Assembly: GCF_003885105.1 (NCBI RefSeq)
Contig: NZ_QWZQ01000033.1
Span: forward strand, 1 to 35,783
Reading direction: 5' to 3'
Length of the DNA: 35,783 nt
Source of the DNA: Lactiplantibacillus garii
GTDB taxonomy: Bacteria; Bacillota; Bacilli; Lactobacillales; Lactobacillaceae
This document shows positions 24,452-33,122 of the stretch, piece by piece (position 1 is the first letter of the stretch; each line of letters begins with the position of its first letter). Under the pieces are notes generated by a model. That model searched no databases. It was not told where the DNA came from and saw only the letters and a list, made by a program, of their open reading frames with translations. The translations under genes and the position numbers were made by a program.

Positions 24452-26181
24452 TGGCTGAAAAGGTACTAAAAGGAATTGCTGCCAGTGATGGTATTGCAAT
24501 TGCTAAGGCCTATATGCTAGTTGATCCAGATTTGTCATTCGAAAAGACGACGGTTGCCAACATTGACGCCGAAGTCAAACGGTTACATGACGCTTTTGAC
24601 GCTTCCAAGGCCGAACTAAAAGTCATCAAAGACAAAGCGGTTGAAAACTTGGGTGAAGAAGAAGCGGAAGTCTTTGAAGCTCATATCACGATCTTATCCG
24701 ACCCCGAAATGTTGGGACAAATTGAAGGTAAGATCAAGGATGATAAAGTCAACGCTGAAGAAGCCTTGAAGGAAGTTACCGATACTTTCATTTCAATGTT
24801 TGAAGCAATGACGGATAATGCATATATGCAAGAACGCGCTGGCGATATTCGCGACGTTACGAAGCGGGTCTTAAGTCACTTGTTAGGGGTCACCTTACCA
24901 AGTCCAGCCCTGATCAACTCTGAAGTGATCGTGGTTGCGCACGACTTAACGCCTAGTGATACGGCTCAACTTGATCGTAAGTACGTTAAGGGCTTCATTA
25001 CTGACATTGGTGGACGGACGAGTCACTCGGCCATCATGTCACGGACCCTTGAAATTCCAGCGGTCGTTGGTTCTGAAACGGCTACTACTGATATCAAAGA
25101 CGGTGACGAACTGGTCTTAGATGGTATCAACGGTTCCGCTTTACTCAAGCCAACTGCTGATGAAGTTAAGGATTACGAACAACAAGCTAAAGATTTCATC
25201 GCGCAAAAGGCTGAATGGGCGAAGTTAAAGAACGAAGCCACCGTTTCTAAAGACGGTAAACACTTCGAATTAGCTTCCAACATCGGGACACCGGACGATA
25301 TGGACGGTGTCTTGGCTGCGGGTTCCGAAGCGATTGGGTTGTTCCGGTCAGAATTCCTGTACATGAACAGTGCGGAATTACCTGACGAAGACACCCAGTT
25401 CGAAGCCTACAAGAAGGTTGTCGAAGGGATGAAGGGCAAACCCGTCATCGTTCGGACCATGGATATCGGTGGTGACAAGCACTTACCATACTTGCCACTT
25501 CCCGACGAAATGAACCCATTCTTGGGTTACCGGGCTATTCGGATTTCCTTGGATCGTGACGACATTTTCCGGACCCAATTACGGGCCTTGTTACGGGCGT
25601 CACACTATGGTCAATTACGGATTATGTTCCCAATGATCGCTACCTTGGACGAATTCCGGAAAGCTAAGGGCATCTTCGAAGAAGAAAAGGCCAAGTTAGT
25701 CAAAGCCGGGACACCGGTTGCTGACGATATCAAACTTGGAATCATGATTGAAATTCCAGCCGCTGCCATTTTGGCTGACCAATTTGCTAAGGAAGTTGAC
25801 TTCTTTAGTATTGGGACCAACGACTTGATTCAATACTCCTTCGCGGCTGACCGTGGTAACGAACGCGTTTCGTACTTGTATCAACCATACAACCCATCGT
25901 TGTTACGTTTGATCAAGCACGTGATTGACGCGGCGCACGCCAACGGTCGCTTCACCGGGATGTGTGGTGAAGTTGCCGGGGACCAAATCGCGGTTCCATT
26001 ATTAATGGGCTTAGGTTTGGATGAATTCTCAATGAGTTCAACTTCCGTTCTTAAGACGCGTTCCTTAATGAAGAAGATCGACACTAAGGAAATGGCTAAG
26101 TTAGCTGACAAAGCCATCAACGAATGTGTCACGAACGAAGAAGTTAAGGAATTAGTTGAAAAGAACGTCTTCAACAAATAA
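24451..26181 (+). CDS. ptsI: Phosphoenolpyruvate-protein phosphotransferase (PTS enzyme I)
   Basis: 576 residues. The N-terminal HPr-binding and phospho-His domains contain the active site H192 in [15 protein letters not shown]. The C-terminal PEP-binding TIM barrel has [54 protein letters not shown] and the active cysteine in GMCGEVAGD. It transfers phosphate from PEP to HPr in the cytoplasm. It is co-transcribed with ptsH. Codon use is of the highly expressed type (GAA, AAG, CCA rather than CCG). A strong terminator closes the operon. Confidence 0.97.
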   Translation: MAEKVLKGIAASDGIAIAKAYMLVDPDLSFEKTTVANIDAEVKRLHDAFDASKAELKVIKDKAVENLGEEEAEVFEAHITILSDPEMLGQIEGKIKDDKVNAEEALKEVTDTFISMFEAMTDNAYMQERAGDIRDVTKRVLSHLLGVTLPSPALINSEVIVVAHDLTPSDTAQLDRKYVKGFITDIGGRTSHSAIMSRTLEIPAVVGSETATTDIKDGDELVLDGINGSALLKPTADEVKDYEQQAKDFIAQKAEWAKLKNEATVSKDGKHFELASNIGTPDDMDGVLAAGSEAIGLFRSEFLYMNSAELPDEDTQFEAYKKVVEGMKGKPVIVRTMDIGGDKHLPYLPLPDEMNPFLGYRAIRISLDRDDIFRTQLRALLRASHYGQLRIMFPMIATLDEFRKAKGIFEEEKAKLVKAGTPVADDIKLGIMIEIPAAAILADQFAKEVDFFSIGTNDLIQYSFAADRGNERVSYLYQPYNPSLLRLIKHVIDAAHANGRFTGMCGEVAGDQIAVPLLMGLGLDEFSMSSTSVLKTRSLMKKIDTKEMAKLADKAINECVTNEEVKELVEKNVFNK

Positions 26182-26193
26182 TTCACGATAATG

Positions 26194-26232
26194 AAAGGGT
26201 TCACCGACTACTTGCCGGTGAACCCTTTTTTC
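26194..26232 (+). terminator. Terminator of ptsHI
   Basis: AAAGGGTTCACCG (26194-26206) with CGGTGAACCCTTT (26216-26228), then TTTT. Confidence 0.92.
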
Positions 26233-26250
26233 GTGTGAGTAAAAAGCCTA

Positions 26251-26276
26251 AAATCATTGGACAGTGTCAATGATTT
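26251..26276. other. Intergenic hairpin after ptsI
   Basis: AAATCATTG (26251-26259) with CAATGATTT (26268-26276), perfect 9 bp, 8-nt loop, no T-run. Confidence 0.45.
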
Positions 26277-26295
26277 CCGGGTTAGTGAATGCTTT

Positions 26296-26413
26296 CCGCC
26301 TTCCACTCGGCGCCGAACGAACAAAAATTTAGCTCACTAATAGTTGAATCGTGACAAATATGCCGCCTCCAGCTCGGTCAGCGCCGAGCGGACGGCGGCA
26401 ATTAACCACTAAT
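26296..26413. repeat. Two diverged copies of a ~50-bp GC-rich hairpin unit
   Basis: Copy A (26296-26342) and copy B (26363-26413) share the order CCGCCT.CC, CTCGG, CGCCGA, AAC/GAC, an AT-rich stretch, and CACTAAT. Copy A contains the palindrome TCGGCGCCGA (26307-26316). Copy B folds into a strong stem: TGCCGCC/GGCGGCA (26361-26367, 26394-26400) and GCTCGG/CCGAGC. TTAGTGA (26282) and TCACTAA (26334) also pair around copy A. A third, shorter GC-rich hairpin (TGGAGCGG/CCGCTTCA) follows near 26492-26511. No ORF is present, and this fills most of the 500-bp gap before the glycolipid operon. Confidence 0.5.
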
Positions 26414-26541
26414 TTAGAAGCTGTTTACGCAATTTGGGGATTTAAATGAGTCGGTATGAGTTTAAACGTGGCTTGCGTCAGTCTCAAAGCGTGGAGCGGC
26501 GCACCGCTTCACAGCGAACCCTTAATTTATATTAAGATTAT

Positions 26542-26570
26542 TTGCAACTCTGATAGCGAACCAATATAAT
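26542..26570 (+). promoter_or_regulatory. Promoter of the glycolipid operon
   Basis: -35 TTGCAA (26542-26547), 17-bp spacer, -10 TATAAT (26565-26570). The leader is about 110 nt, GC-rich and structured: GCAGT/ACTGC (26593-26606) and a two-tier hairpin CGCTG/CAGCG (26636-26640, 26663-26667) around CGGGC/GCCCG, ending seven bases before the SD AAGGGGA. Confidence 0.8.
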
Positions 26571-26688
26571 TGTTATAATTAAGCATTGAAACGCAGTCGT
26601 CACTGCTCAGGCAGGTCCATGCACGTCTGAAGCAACGCTGGTTCGCGGGCCGCGCCCGGGATCAGCGGGAATTAAGGGGAGAATCTAC

Positions 26689-27867
26689 GTGAACATCGGG
26701 ATATTTACAGATACATACTATCCACAAGTGAGTGGGGTCGCGACGTCGATCAAGGTATTGCGTAATCAACTCGAGCGGGCTGGTCATCAGGTGTACATCT
26801 TTACGACCACGGATCCCCATGTTGATAAGAATATTTATGAACGTAATATCTTTCGGTTTACTAGCATCCCGTTCGTGTCGTTTACGGATCGGCGGATCGC
26901 CGTACGGGGGTTGTTTAAGGCCTACCAAGTGGCCAAGGACCTCGGGTTGGACATTGTGCACACCCAAACCGAATTTTCGATGGGGATGATTGGAAAATTC
27001 GTGGCTAAACAGCTTAAAATTCCGTGCATCCACACGTACCACACGATGTACGAGGATTATTTGCACTACATCGCAAACGGTAAGTTGCTAAAACCGTACC
27101 ACGTGAAAGAAGCCACCCGGGCCTATTGTTACCATTTAAACGGAATCGTGGCGCCGAGTCACCGGGTGTCGAAAACGTTAAAGGGCTACGGCGTCAAGGC
27201 CCCGATTCGGATCATTCCGACCGGGATCGACATTAACCAGTACGAACAGGCCGCGACCGTGGACTACCGTAAAAAGTTAGGCTATCAACCGGACACGCCG
27301 GTACTATTATCACTGAGCCGTCTGGCGTACGAAAAAAACATCCACGAAGTGATCGCGGCTTTGCCGGCGATCATTGCTCAGGTGCCGGCAACCCAGCTCG
27401 TGATCGTAGGGGACGGGCCCGCCCGTGAAACGCTGGAGAACCAGGTGAAGGACGCCGGTTTGACCGAACACGTGCAGTTTACCGGTGAGATCGATAACGA
27501 CGAAGTCTATAACCTGTACCAGATGGCGGACTTGTTCGTTTCGGCTTCACATTCGGAATCACAGGGGCTGACCTACATCGAAGCGATGGCGGCCGGGCTA
27601 AAGACCGTCGTGGCGGCCGGTCCGTACACCGATCATTTATTGGACGACCCGTCACTGGGGACCACGTTTACCAATGAGGCCGGGTTAGTCAAGGACGTCG
27701 TGCGCTACTTACAACACCCGCACACCTTTGATGACCCGAAGCCGCGGCAAAAGAAGCTGTACCAAATTTCTGCCGAGTACTTTGGCAAACGGGTGATCAA
27801 TTACTATCAGGATGTTCAGTTGGCTTATTCGGAAACGCCCGATAAGTCGGCCAACATCAGCAACTAA
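26689..27867 (+). CDS. 1,2-diacylglycerol 3-glucosyltransferase-like enzyme (GT4)
   Basis: 392 residues, GT-B fold, glycosyltransferase family 4. The N-lobe begins MNIGIFTDTYYPQVSGVATS, the hallmark of monoglucosyl-diacylglycerol synthases (enterococcal BgsB, listerial LafA, streptococcal homologues). The C-lobe has SLSRLAYEKNIHEVI and the EX7E pair E290/E298 in SESQGLTYIEAM. It should transfer glucose from UDP-glucose to diacylglycerol at the cytoplasmic face of the membrane, the first step of the LTA glycolipid anchor. The start is GTG with AAGGGGA upstream. The next gene, 11 bases on, is the enzyme that adds the second sugar. Sugar identity (glucose) is family inference. Confidence 0.88.
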   Translation: MNIGIFTDTYYPQVSGVATSIKVLRNQLERAGHQVYIFTTTDPHVDKNIYERNIFRFTSIPFVSFTDRRIAVRGLFKAYQVAKDLGLDIVHTQTEFSMGMIGKFVAKQLKIPCIHTYHTMYEDYLHYIANGKLLKPYHVKEATRAYCYHLNGIVAPSHRVSKTLKGYGVKAPIRIIPTGIDINQYEQAATVDYRKKLGYQPDTPVLLSLSRLAYEKNIHEVIAALPAIIAQVPATQLVIVGDGPARETLENQVKDAGLTEHVQFTGEIDNDEVYNLYQMADLFVSASHSESQGLTYIEAMAAGLKTVVAAGPYTDHLLDDPSLGTTFTNEAGLVKDVVRYLQHPHTFDDPKPRQKKLYQISAEYFGKRVINYYQDVQLAYSETPDKSANISN

Positions 27868-27878
27868 GGGGACGAACT

Positions 27879-28901
27879 ATGCTAAACATTACCATGTTTT
27901 CGAAGGCTGACTCGGTCAAGGGTCAGGGGGTCGGCAGCGCGTATCAGGAGCTGATGCGGCTGCTGCAAACACACTGGCAGGACGAATTTAACATTAAAGT
28001 TAACCGCTACGGGCGGTCCGCGATTTCACACTACCACACGGTCAACCCGTTGTTTTATTTATCAACGTTTATGCCGAACCGCGGCCGAAAAATTGGTTAT
28101 GTGCACTTTTTGCCCGAAACGCTGGAGGGGAGCCTGAAGCTGCCCCGCCCCGCGCAGGCGATTTTTAACCGTTACCTGATTTCGTTTTATAAGCGGATGG
28201 ATCACATCGTGGTGGTCAACCCGACCTTTATTCCGAAATTGGAGGCTTACCACATCAAGCGGGCCGACGTGACCTACATCCCGAACTTTGTTAGTAAGCG
28301 GGAATTTTACGAAATGACCAAGGCTAAACAGTTGAAGTTGCGGCAACAGTACGGTTATGACCAAAATAAGTTCATGATTTTAGGAACCGGTCAGATCCAG
28401 GACCGTAAAGGCGTGCCGGACTTCATTACGTTAGCAAAACGGAACCCCGACATCCAGTTCGTGTGGGCCGGTGGTTTTTCGTTCGGGCGAATCACGGACG
28501 GTTACCAGGACTTAAAGAAGGTCGTGGACAACCCGCCGGCCAACCTGTCGTTTCCGGGGATCGTGGACCGTGAAAAATTGGTCGACTACTATAACATGGC
28601 CGATTTGTTCCTATTACCGTCATACAACGAACTGTTTCCGATGTCAGTCTTGGAGGCCTTTAGTTGTGGCACGCCGGTACTGTTAAGGGACTTAGATTTA
28701 TACCGGGCGATCATTGACGGCTACTACCAGGCGGCCAGCGACGTCGACGACATGCAAAAACAAATCGACCGGTTGCGGGCTAACCCGGCCGGGATGCAAT
28801 TTTTGCACGATAAGGCCGTCTTGGCGTCACAAGATTACTCGGAGGACCGCTTAGCTGAGGTTTGGCACGACTTTTATTTACAACAAGCAAAAGAGGGCTA
28901 G
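27879..28901 (+). CDS. Second glycolipid glycosyltransferase (BgsA/LafB-like, GT4)
   Basis: 340 residues. It opens MLNITMFSKADSVKGQGVGSAY, typical of the enterococcal BgsA group that extends monoglucosyl-DAG to a diglycosyl-DAG. The nucleotide-sugar lobe has ILGTGQIQDRKGVPDF (about 167-182) and the EX7E pair E251/E259 in YNELFPMSVLEAFSCGTPV. It has no membrane helix; association with the membrane surface through basic/aromatic patches (for example RGRKIGY and YKRMD) is likely. The product would be the glycolipid on which LtaS builds LTA. Ribosome site AAGGGGA; 11-bp gap from the first transferase and two bases to the third gene, so one operon. In some lactobacilli the second sugar is galactose, so the exact sugar is open. 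Confidence 0.85.
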   Translation: MLNITMFSKADSVKGQGVGSAYQELMRLLQTHWQDEFNIKVNRYGRSAISHYHTVNPLFYLSTFMPNRGRKIGYVHFLPETLEGSLKLPRPAQAIFNRYLISFYKRMDHIVVVNPTFIPKLEAYHIKRADVTYIPNFVSKREFYEMTKAKQLKLRQQYGYDQNKFMILGTGQIQDRKGVPDFITLAKRNPDIQFVWAGGFSFGRITDGYQDLKKVVDNPPANLSFPGIVDREKLVDYYNMADLFLLPSYNELFPMSVLEAFSCGTPVLLRDLDLYRAIIDGYYQAASDVDDMQKQIDRLRANPAGMQFLHDKAVLASQDYSEDRLAEVWHDFYLQQAKEG

Positions 28902-28903
28902 CC

Positions 28904-29950
28904 ATGACAAGAAAAAACATCTGGTCCTTACTGGCGATGGTGGCCCTCGGCGTGGGGATTTCGTGGTACTCACTGCGTAACGTCAAGCTCAGTCACTTAA
29001 TGAACGATATCGCTACGTTAAACTGGTGGTGGCTGCTGGTGGCCCTCGGTTGTATCGGCCTGTACTTTGGGTTAGAAGCCGTGGTTTTGCAAAAGTTTGT
29101 CCGCCACCGTTACCGCAAATACTCGTTTCGGAGTGCTTTGCGGGTCCCGTTAGCTGAACAGTTATTTAACGGGATCACGCCGTTTTCATCCGGTGGCCAG
29201 CCGGCGCAGATCTTCGTGATGGCGCAGTCCGGCATCGACGCCGGGCGGGCGAGTTCGGTCGCGTTGATGAAGTTCGTCGTGTTTCAGGCGATGGTCGTCT
29301 TAAACTTTCTGTTTGCGATGCTGATTGGCTTTCACTACTTAGCTGAAAAATTAAGTTACCTATCGTTATACGTCTTTTTCGGCTTTTTGATTCACTTTGC
29401 CGTGATTGTCGGCCTGCTACTAGTGATGTACTGGTACAATTTTACCAAGCGGGCGGTCAAGATCGTGCTGATCCCGGTCGGCTGGTTCATGAAGGCCGAC
29501 CGCTTCGCAAAGTTTCAAGCCAACATTAACGAAAAAATCGATTCGTTTTACGAAGAGAGTCTGCGGATGACCAAGGATTGGCGAATGTTGCTGGAAGTTT
29601 GCGTGATCACATTCTTCCAGTTGCTGTTTTACTACCTGATCCCGTACTTCATCATGCGGGCGATGGGCTACCACGGCATTAACGTTGTGATGGTCACCAG
29701 CCTAAACGTCCTGATTTTCTTGGTGACCTCGCTGTTCCCGATTCCCGGGGGCGCGGGCGGTGCCGAGTTCGGGTTTACCGAGTTATTTGCGAAGTTTATT
29801 CCCAGCCACAGTAAGCTGATTTTAGCGATGCTGATCTGGCGGATCTTAACGTACTACCTGGGGTTGTTCCTGGGGATGATCGCCATGGCGATGCGGCCGG
29901 AGAAAGCGGAAGAAATCCCGCTGGACGAACGGCCCGTTAAAAATAATTGA
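28904..29950 (+). CDS. Flippase-like / LPG-synthase transmembrane domain protein (UPF0104 type)
   Basis: 348 residues from the ATG at 28904, which has AGAGGG seven bases upstream; an open frame reaching back into the previous gene is not used. Seven to eight hydrophobic segments fill the protein, with a cytoplasmic loop around residues 190-230. The conserved family stretch LAEQLFNGITPFSSGGQPAQIF (about 80-101) and the late FPIPGGAGGAEFGFTELF segment identify the lysylphosphatidylglycerol-synthase TM / YbhN-like family. It lacks the soluble C-terminal lysyltransferase domain of MprF, so it is not a lysyl-PG synthase. Its place as third gene behind two glycolipid synthases suggests it moves or organises the glycolipid across the membrane (inference). 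A terminator follows at 29962. Confidence 0.85.
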   Translation: MTRKNIWSLLAMVALGVGISWYSLRNVKLSHLMNDIATLNWWWLLVALGCIGLYFGLEAVVLQKFVRHRYRKYSFRSALRVPLAEQLFNGITPFSSGGQPAQIFVMAQSGIDAGRASSVALMKFVVFQAMVVLNFLFAMLIGFHYLAEKLSYLSLYVFFGFLIHFAVIVGLLLVMYWYNFTKRAVKIVLIPVGWFMKADRFAKFQANINEKIDSFYEESLRMTKDWRMLLEVCVITFFQLLFYYLIPYFIMRAMGYHGINVVMVTSLNVLIFLVTSLFPIPGGAGGAEFGFTELFAKFIPSHSKLILAMLIWRILTYYLGLFLGMIAMAMRPEKAEEIPLDERPVKNN

Positions 29951-29961
29951 ATGGTTGAAGT

Positions 29962-30010
29962 GGGACAGTAGTGCTCAGCGTTTAGCGCTGCCTACTGTCC
30001 CCGTTTATTT
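29962..30010 (+). terminator. Terminator of the glycolipid operon
   Basis: GGGACAGTAG (29962-29971) with CTACTGTCCC (29992-30001) and inner CAGCG/CGCTG. The downstream tract is only CGTTTATTT, so read-through into dacA is possible. Confidence 0.7.
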
Positions 30011-30036
30011 GGAAAAGTTTAGAAGAGGAAGGTTTT

Positions 30037-31287
30037 ATGTTAAAAATGAGCAAACGACCCCTAGTGTGGGGATTAGTGGTCGGCTGCGTCGTCGTGGCCG
30101 GGCTTTGCGGGGGCGTTACGCCGGCTAAAGCGGCCACTAACAAGGCCGATAAGGTCAAAGCGGCCTACATTATTGACGCCAAGACCGGTCAGGCGGTGTA
30201 CGCCCAAAATGCGGACCAGAAGTTACCGATCGCGTCGTTAAGTAAGTTAATGACCCTTTATTTAGTGGAAAAGGCGCTAGCTAAGGGGCAGATCAAGTGG
30301 ACCGATACGGTGCCGATTCAGAAAAACGTCCGTAAAATGGCCACTAGCGCCACCTTGTCCGTCATGCCGATGCCCGCTAAGGAGAAGTTTACCGTTAAGG
30401 AACTGTTTGAGGCGACCCTGGTTGGTTCGTCCAATAGCGGGGCGATCGCTTTAGGGGAATACGTGGCCGGCAGCAACGCGAAGTTCATTGCCATGATGAA
30501 CGCGCAGGCTAAACGCTGGGGCGTGGCGGCGCACTTTATTAGCGCGTCCGGACTTGATAATACCGACCTGACGACGTACCACCTTGATTTGAAGGGGACC
30601 GGCGAGCAGGCTCAGAACCTGGTTTCGGCCCGGGCCATTACCACCATCGCGCAGCACCTGATCAACGAGTTTCCGGACGTCATTCAAATGGCGGACCAGG
30701 GAAAGGTCAAAATTCACAAGTACACGGTACCGACGTCGGTCCAGATCATTAAGGGGCAGAAGTTTTACGATTCACGGGTACCGGCGGACGGTTTAAAAAC
30801 CGGCTACACGAACCAGGCGGGGGCCTGCTTAGTCGCCACTTTTAAACAGAACGGTCGCCGGATGATCGCAACCACCCTCGGGGCGGCGTGGAAGTTTACC
30901 GCTAATAATAACTTACGGTTAATGTTAAAACAAACTGAACGGTACCAAAACGTGGTCCCGCGGACGGTGAAGTACCAAATCCCCGGGACGCAAACGTCTG
31001 TTCGCTTGGTGGCTAAGGGGGCCATCCGCTTCTGGGAAAATACCCGGCACCCTTACAGTGTTCGCCGTGAAACCGTTTGGCCACTGCACACGACTAAACC
31101 GAACTACTTAGGGGCGCACACGCCGGTCTTAAAGGTTCACCTGACCGATCCGGAGTCGGGGGCGACCCACACCGTCGTTTACCAGACGTCGGCGGCCACC
31201 ACCTTACTGGGCCCGCTGGCGTGGGCGACCAAGGTCGAGCAGTCCAGCGAGTTACGGTTGAACGCGGCCTTTGCGCTCACTAATTAA
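30037..31287 (+). CDS. dacA: D-alanyl-D-alanine carboxypeptidase (PBP5 type)
   Basis: 416 residues. A signal peptide of about 32 residues (cleavage after AKA, 30-32) leads to a class A low-molecular-mass PBP. SxxK motif is SLSK (67-70, nucleophile S67), SxN is SSN (131-133) and KTG is at 254-256. It removes the terminal D-Ala from peptidoglycan pentapeptides outside the cell and so limits cross-linking. A beta-rich C-terminal domain follows from about 300; the C-terminal end (LLGPLAWATKVEQSSELRLN) is only weakly amphipathic, so membrane anchoring is uncertain. GAGGAAGG precedes the ATG; a second ATG at 30046 is possible but less well placed. It lies between glycolipid and aminotransferase genes and may receive read-through from the former. 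Confidence 0.92.
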   Translation: MLKMSKRPLVWGLVVGCVVVAGLCGGVTPAKAATNKADKVKAAYIIDAKTGQAVYAQNADQKLPIASLSKLMTLYLVEKALAKGQIKWTDTVPIQKNVRKMATSATLSVMPMPAKEKFTVKELFEATLVGSSNSGAIALGEYVAGSNAKFIAMMNAQAKRWGVAAHFISASGLDNTDLTTYHLDLKGTGEQAQNLVSARAITTIAQHLINEFPDVIQMADQGKVKIHKYTVPTSVQIIKGQKFYDSRVPADGLKTGYTNQAGACLVATFKQNGRRMIATTLGAAWKFTANNNLRLMLKQTERYQNVVPRTVKYQIPGTQTSVRLVAKGAIRFWENTRHPYSVRRETVWPLHTTKPNYLGAHTPVLKVHLTDPESGATHTVVYQTSAATTLLGPLAWATKVEQSSELRLNAAFALTN

Positions 31288-31294
31288 GCCCATT

Positions 31295-31334
31295 AAAAAT
31301 TGCCACCAGCCCAAGTCGGCCGGTGGCAATTTTT
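31295..31334. terminator. Bidirectional terminator, dacA / patA
   Basis: AAAAATTGCCACC (31295-31307) with GGTGGCAATTTTT (31322-31334), perfect 13 bp, T-runs on both strands. Confidence 0.92.
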
Positions 31335-31356
31335 AGGTTAAACGCGCGCCGCGAAA

Positions 31357-32541
31357 CTACTGTTGGTTGGCGGGGTCTTGAATGTAGGCGGTCAGGCGGT
31401 CCATCGCTTTGTGCAGCTTTTCCATGCTGGCGGCGTAACTGAGCCGGACGTAACCCTCACCTTGTTCACCGAAGCCGGTGCCGGGAATGATGGCTAACTT
31501 GTTCTTGCGGGCCAAGTCCTTGCAGAATTCCATCGAGTTCTGTTTAAAACCGGCGGGAATCTTGGCAAAGATGTAGAAGGCCCCGGTTGGGCGGGCAATC
31601 TTAAAGCCTAAATCGGCCATCGTCTTGTAAACGAAGTCGCGGCGTTGTTGGTACTGTTCGCGCATTGGCAGGGCGTCGTCGATCCCGTTAGTCAGGGCTT
31701 CGATCCCAGCTTTCTGGGCGATGGTCGTGGCGGCGGTCACGTAGTACTGGTGGACCTTCTTCATTTGCGCCGTCATTTCTTTAGAGGCAAACAGGAACCC
31801 AATCCGCCAGCCGGTCATCGCGTGCGACTTGGAGAGGCCGTTGATCAAAATGACTTCGTCCGGGATGAACTTGGCAATTGAAACGTGGGTGCTGCCGTAA
31901 GTTAGTTCACTGTACACTTCGTCGGAAACGACCCAGAGGTTATGGCGCTTGAAACAGTCGGCCAAGGCCTTGATCTCGTCTTCAACGTAGGTCACACCGG
32001 TGGGGTTGTTCGGGTAGTTCATGATGATGCCCTTGAAGTTGGCTTCCGGGTGGGCGGCAATGAAGTCGTCAACCATTTTTGGCGTAATCACGAAGTCGTT
32101 AACACCGGTATCCATGAAGAGTGGGGTGGCGCGGGCTTCCTGAATGATCGGGATGTAAGCCGGGAAGATCGGTGACGGCACGATGATCGCGTCACCGGGA
32201 TTACAAATGGTGGTCAACGCGGTCGCAATCGCTTCGGTGGCCCCGACGGTGACGAGGACTTGGTCTTCGGCGTCGTAGTGCAGCCCGTACTTCTTAGCCT
32301 GGAAGTTAGCGGCGGCCTTCCGGAGGTCCAGTAAACCGGCCATCCCGGTGTAGTGGGACCAGTTGTCGTCAATCGCCTTTTTGGCGGCTTCCTTGACGTG
32401 TTCGGGGGTGTTGAAATCCGGTTCACCCAGGGTCAGTTTGACCATGTCGGGGATGGCACTGACTTCTTCGTCGAACTGACGAATCGTTGAAACTTGAATC
32501 TGACTGATCGTATCGTTTAAATCATTACGAAATAGGGACAT
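31357..32541 (-). CDS. patA: PLP-dependent class I aminotransferase, PatA-like
   Basis: 394 residues from the ATG at 32541, chosen because AAGGAG lies ten bases upstream and homologues start at MSLF; an 18-codon longer frame lacks this. Fold type I aminotransferase: substrate-side SHYTGMAGLLDLR (62-74), VGATEAI (99-105), NYPNNPTG (175-182), D207 that binds the pyridine nitrogen in VVSDEVYSELTYG, and the PLP lysine K238 in NGLSKSHAMTGWRIGFLF. Overall it resembles Bacillus PatA (broad, linked to N-acetyl-diaminopimelate and other transaminations) more than AraT. The true amino donor and acceptor are not readable. It is single-gene and minus strand, divergent from the DUF1797 gene; promoter not clear. 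Confidence 0.88.
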   Translation of the reverse strand: MSLFRNDLNDTISQIQVSTIRQFDEEVSAIPDMVKLTLGEPDFNTPEHVKEAAKKAIDDNWSHYTGMAGLLDLRKAAANFQAKKYGLHYDAEDQVLVTVGATEAIATALTTICNPGDAIIVPSPIFPAYIPIIQEARATPLFMDTGVNDFVITPKMVDDFIAAHPEANFKGIIMNYPNNPTGVTYVEDEIKALADCFKRHNLWVVSDEVYSELTYGSTHVSIAKFIPDEVILINGLSKSHAMTGWRIGFLFASKEMTAQMKKVHQYYVTAATTIAQKAGIEALTNGIDDALPMREQYQQRRDFVYKTMADLGFKIARPTGAFYIFAKIPAGFKQNSMEFCKDLARKNKLAIIPGTGFGEQGEGYVRLSYAASMEKLHKAMDRLTAYIQDPANQQ

Positions 32542-32731
32542 CGTAGACACTCCTTTTAATTTATAAGTTGTTCTAATTTTAGCACAACTTCTCACCGGTC
32601 TACGGCTTAGTTGCGGTATAATTGTAATTGTAAAAATTTGCTTTGAAAATGGGCTTTCTGCTGAAAAAACGTGTTATTACCCGGTTTTTTTGCTAGAATA
32701 AAAACAAAACTTAAGGAGCGAGATTAGTATA

Positions 32732-32968
32732 ATGGAAAAATCTGAACTATCAGCAATTCTCAAACGATTAGAAGCCATGCGGACGACTGACGCCACCGAA
32801 GTACAATCACGGCGGTTTGAAAAGGAAGGCGTCGAACGCGGGCAAGTAGCGTACGATCCCGCAACTTCGACTTACACGTTACAAGAATTCAACCCGGACC
32901 AAAGCTTTGAATTTGATAACATCGACTTAGTTGCCATTGAATTGTACGATTTATTAACGGACAACTAG
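32732..32968 (+). CDS. DUF1797 family protein (YkuJ-like)
   Basis: 78 residues; length and pattern match DUF1797/YkuJ: an N-terminal helix (LSAILKRLEAMRTTDA), a strand with RRFEKEGVERGQVAYD, a beta hairpin TSTYTLQEF and the closing PDQSFEFDNIDLVAIELYDLL, which is the best conserved stretch. It is cytoplasmic and of unknown function. AAGGAGCG precedes the ATG, with an extended -10 (TGCTAGAAT, -10 at 32694-32699) upstream and no good -35. It is monocistronic between patA and ltaS. No terminator hairpin is obvious before the ltaS promoter. Confidence 0.85.
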   Translation: MEKSELSAILKRLEAMRTTDATEVQSRRFEKEGVERGQVAYDPATSTYTLQEFNPDQSFEFDNIDLVAIELYDLLTDN

Positions 32969-33000
32969 ACTTTCCCCCAACCTAGATAGAATTTCGATAG

Positions 33001-33090
33001 ATCCATATTATGACTGCGTTGAATGTTGAAGAATTTTTGAAGAAACCTTCAAGATATTGCTAACTACTAGCCAACCGTTATAATATGGAT
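33001..33090 (+). promoter_or_regulatory. ltaS promoter with direct repeats and flanking inverted repeat
   Basis: -35 TTGCTA (33057-33062), 16-bp spacer, -10 TATAAT (33079-33084). Upstream: TTGAAG at 33026 and 33037 (11-bp period), the second forming a dyad with CTTCAA (33047-33052). ATCCATATTAT (33001-33011) is the exact reverse complement of ATAATATGGAT (33080-33090), which covers the -10. Confidence 0.65.
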
Positions 33091-33122
33091 TTGTTAATAG
33101 CAATGACGGAGGAAGAATTACC

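Noticed and set aside
26619-26630. Minimal upstream ORF (ATG CAC GTC TGA) in the glycolipid leader
   Set aside because: Three codons with no convincing ribosome site; expected by chance.
30451-30717. Antisense open frame within dacA
   Set aside because: Shadow of the GC-rich coding strand; no ribosome site and no recognisable protein features.
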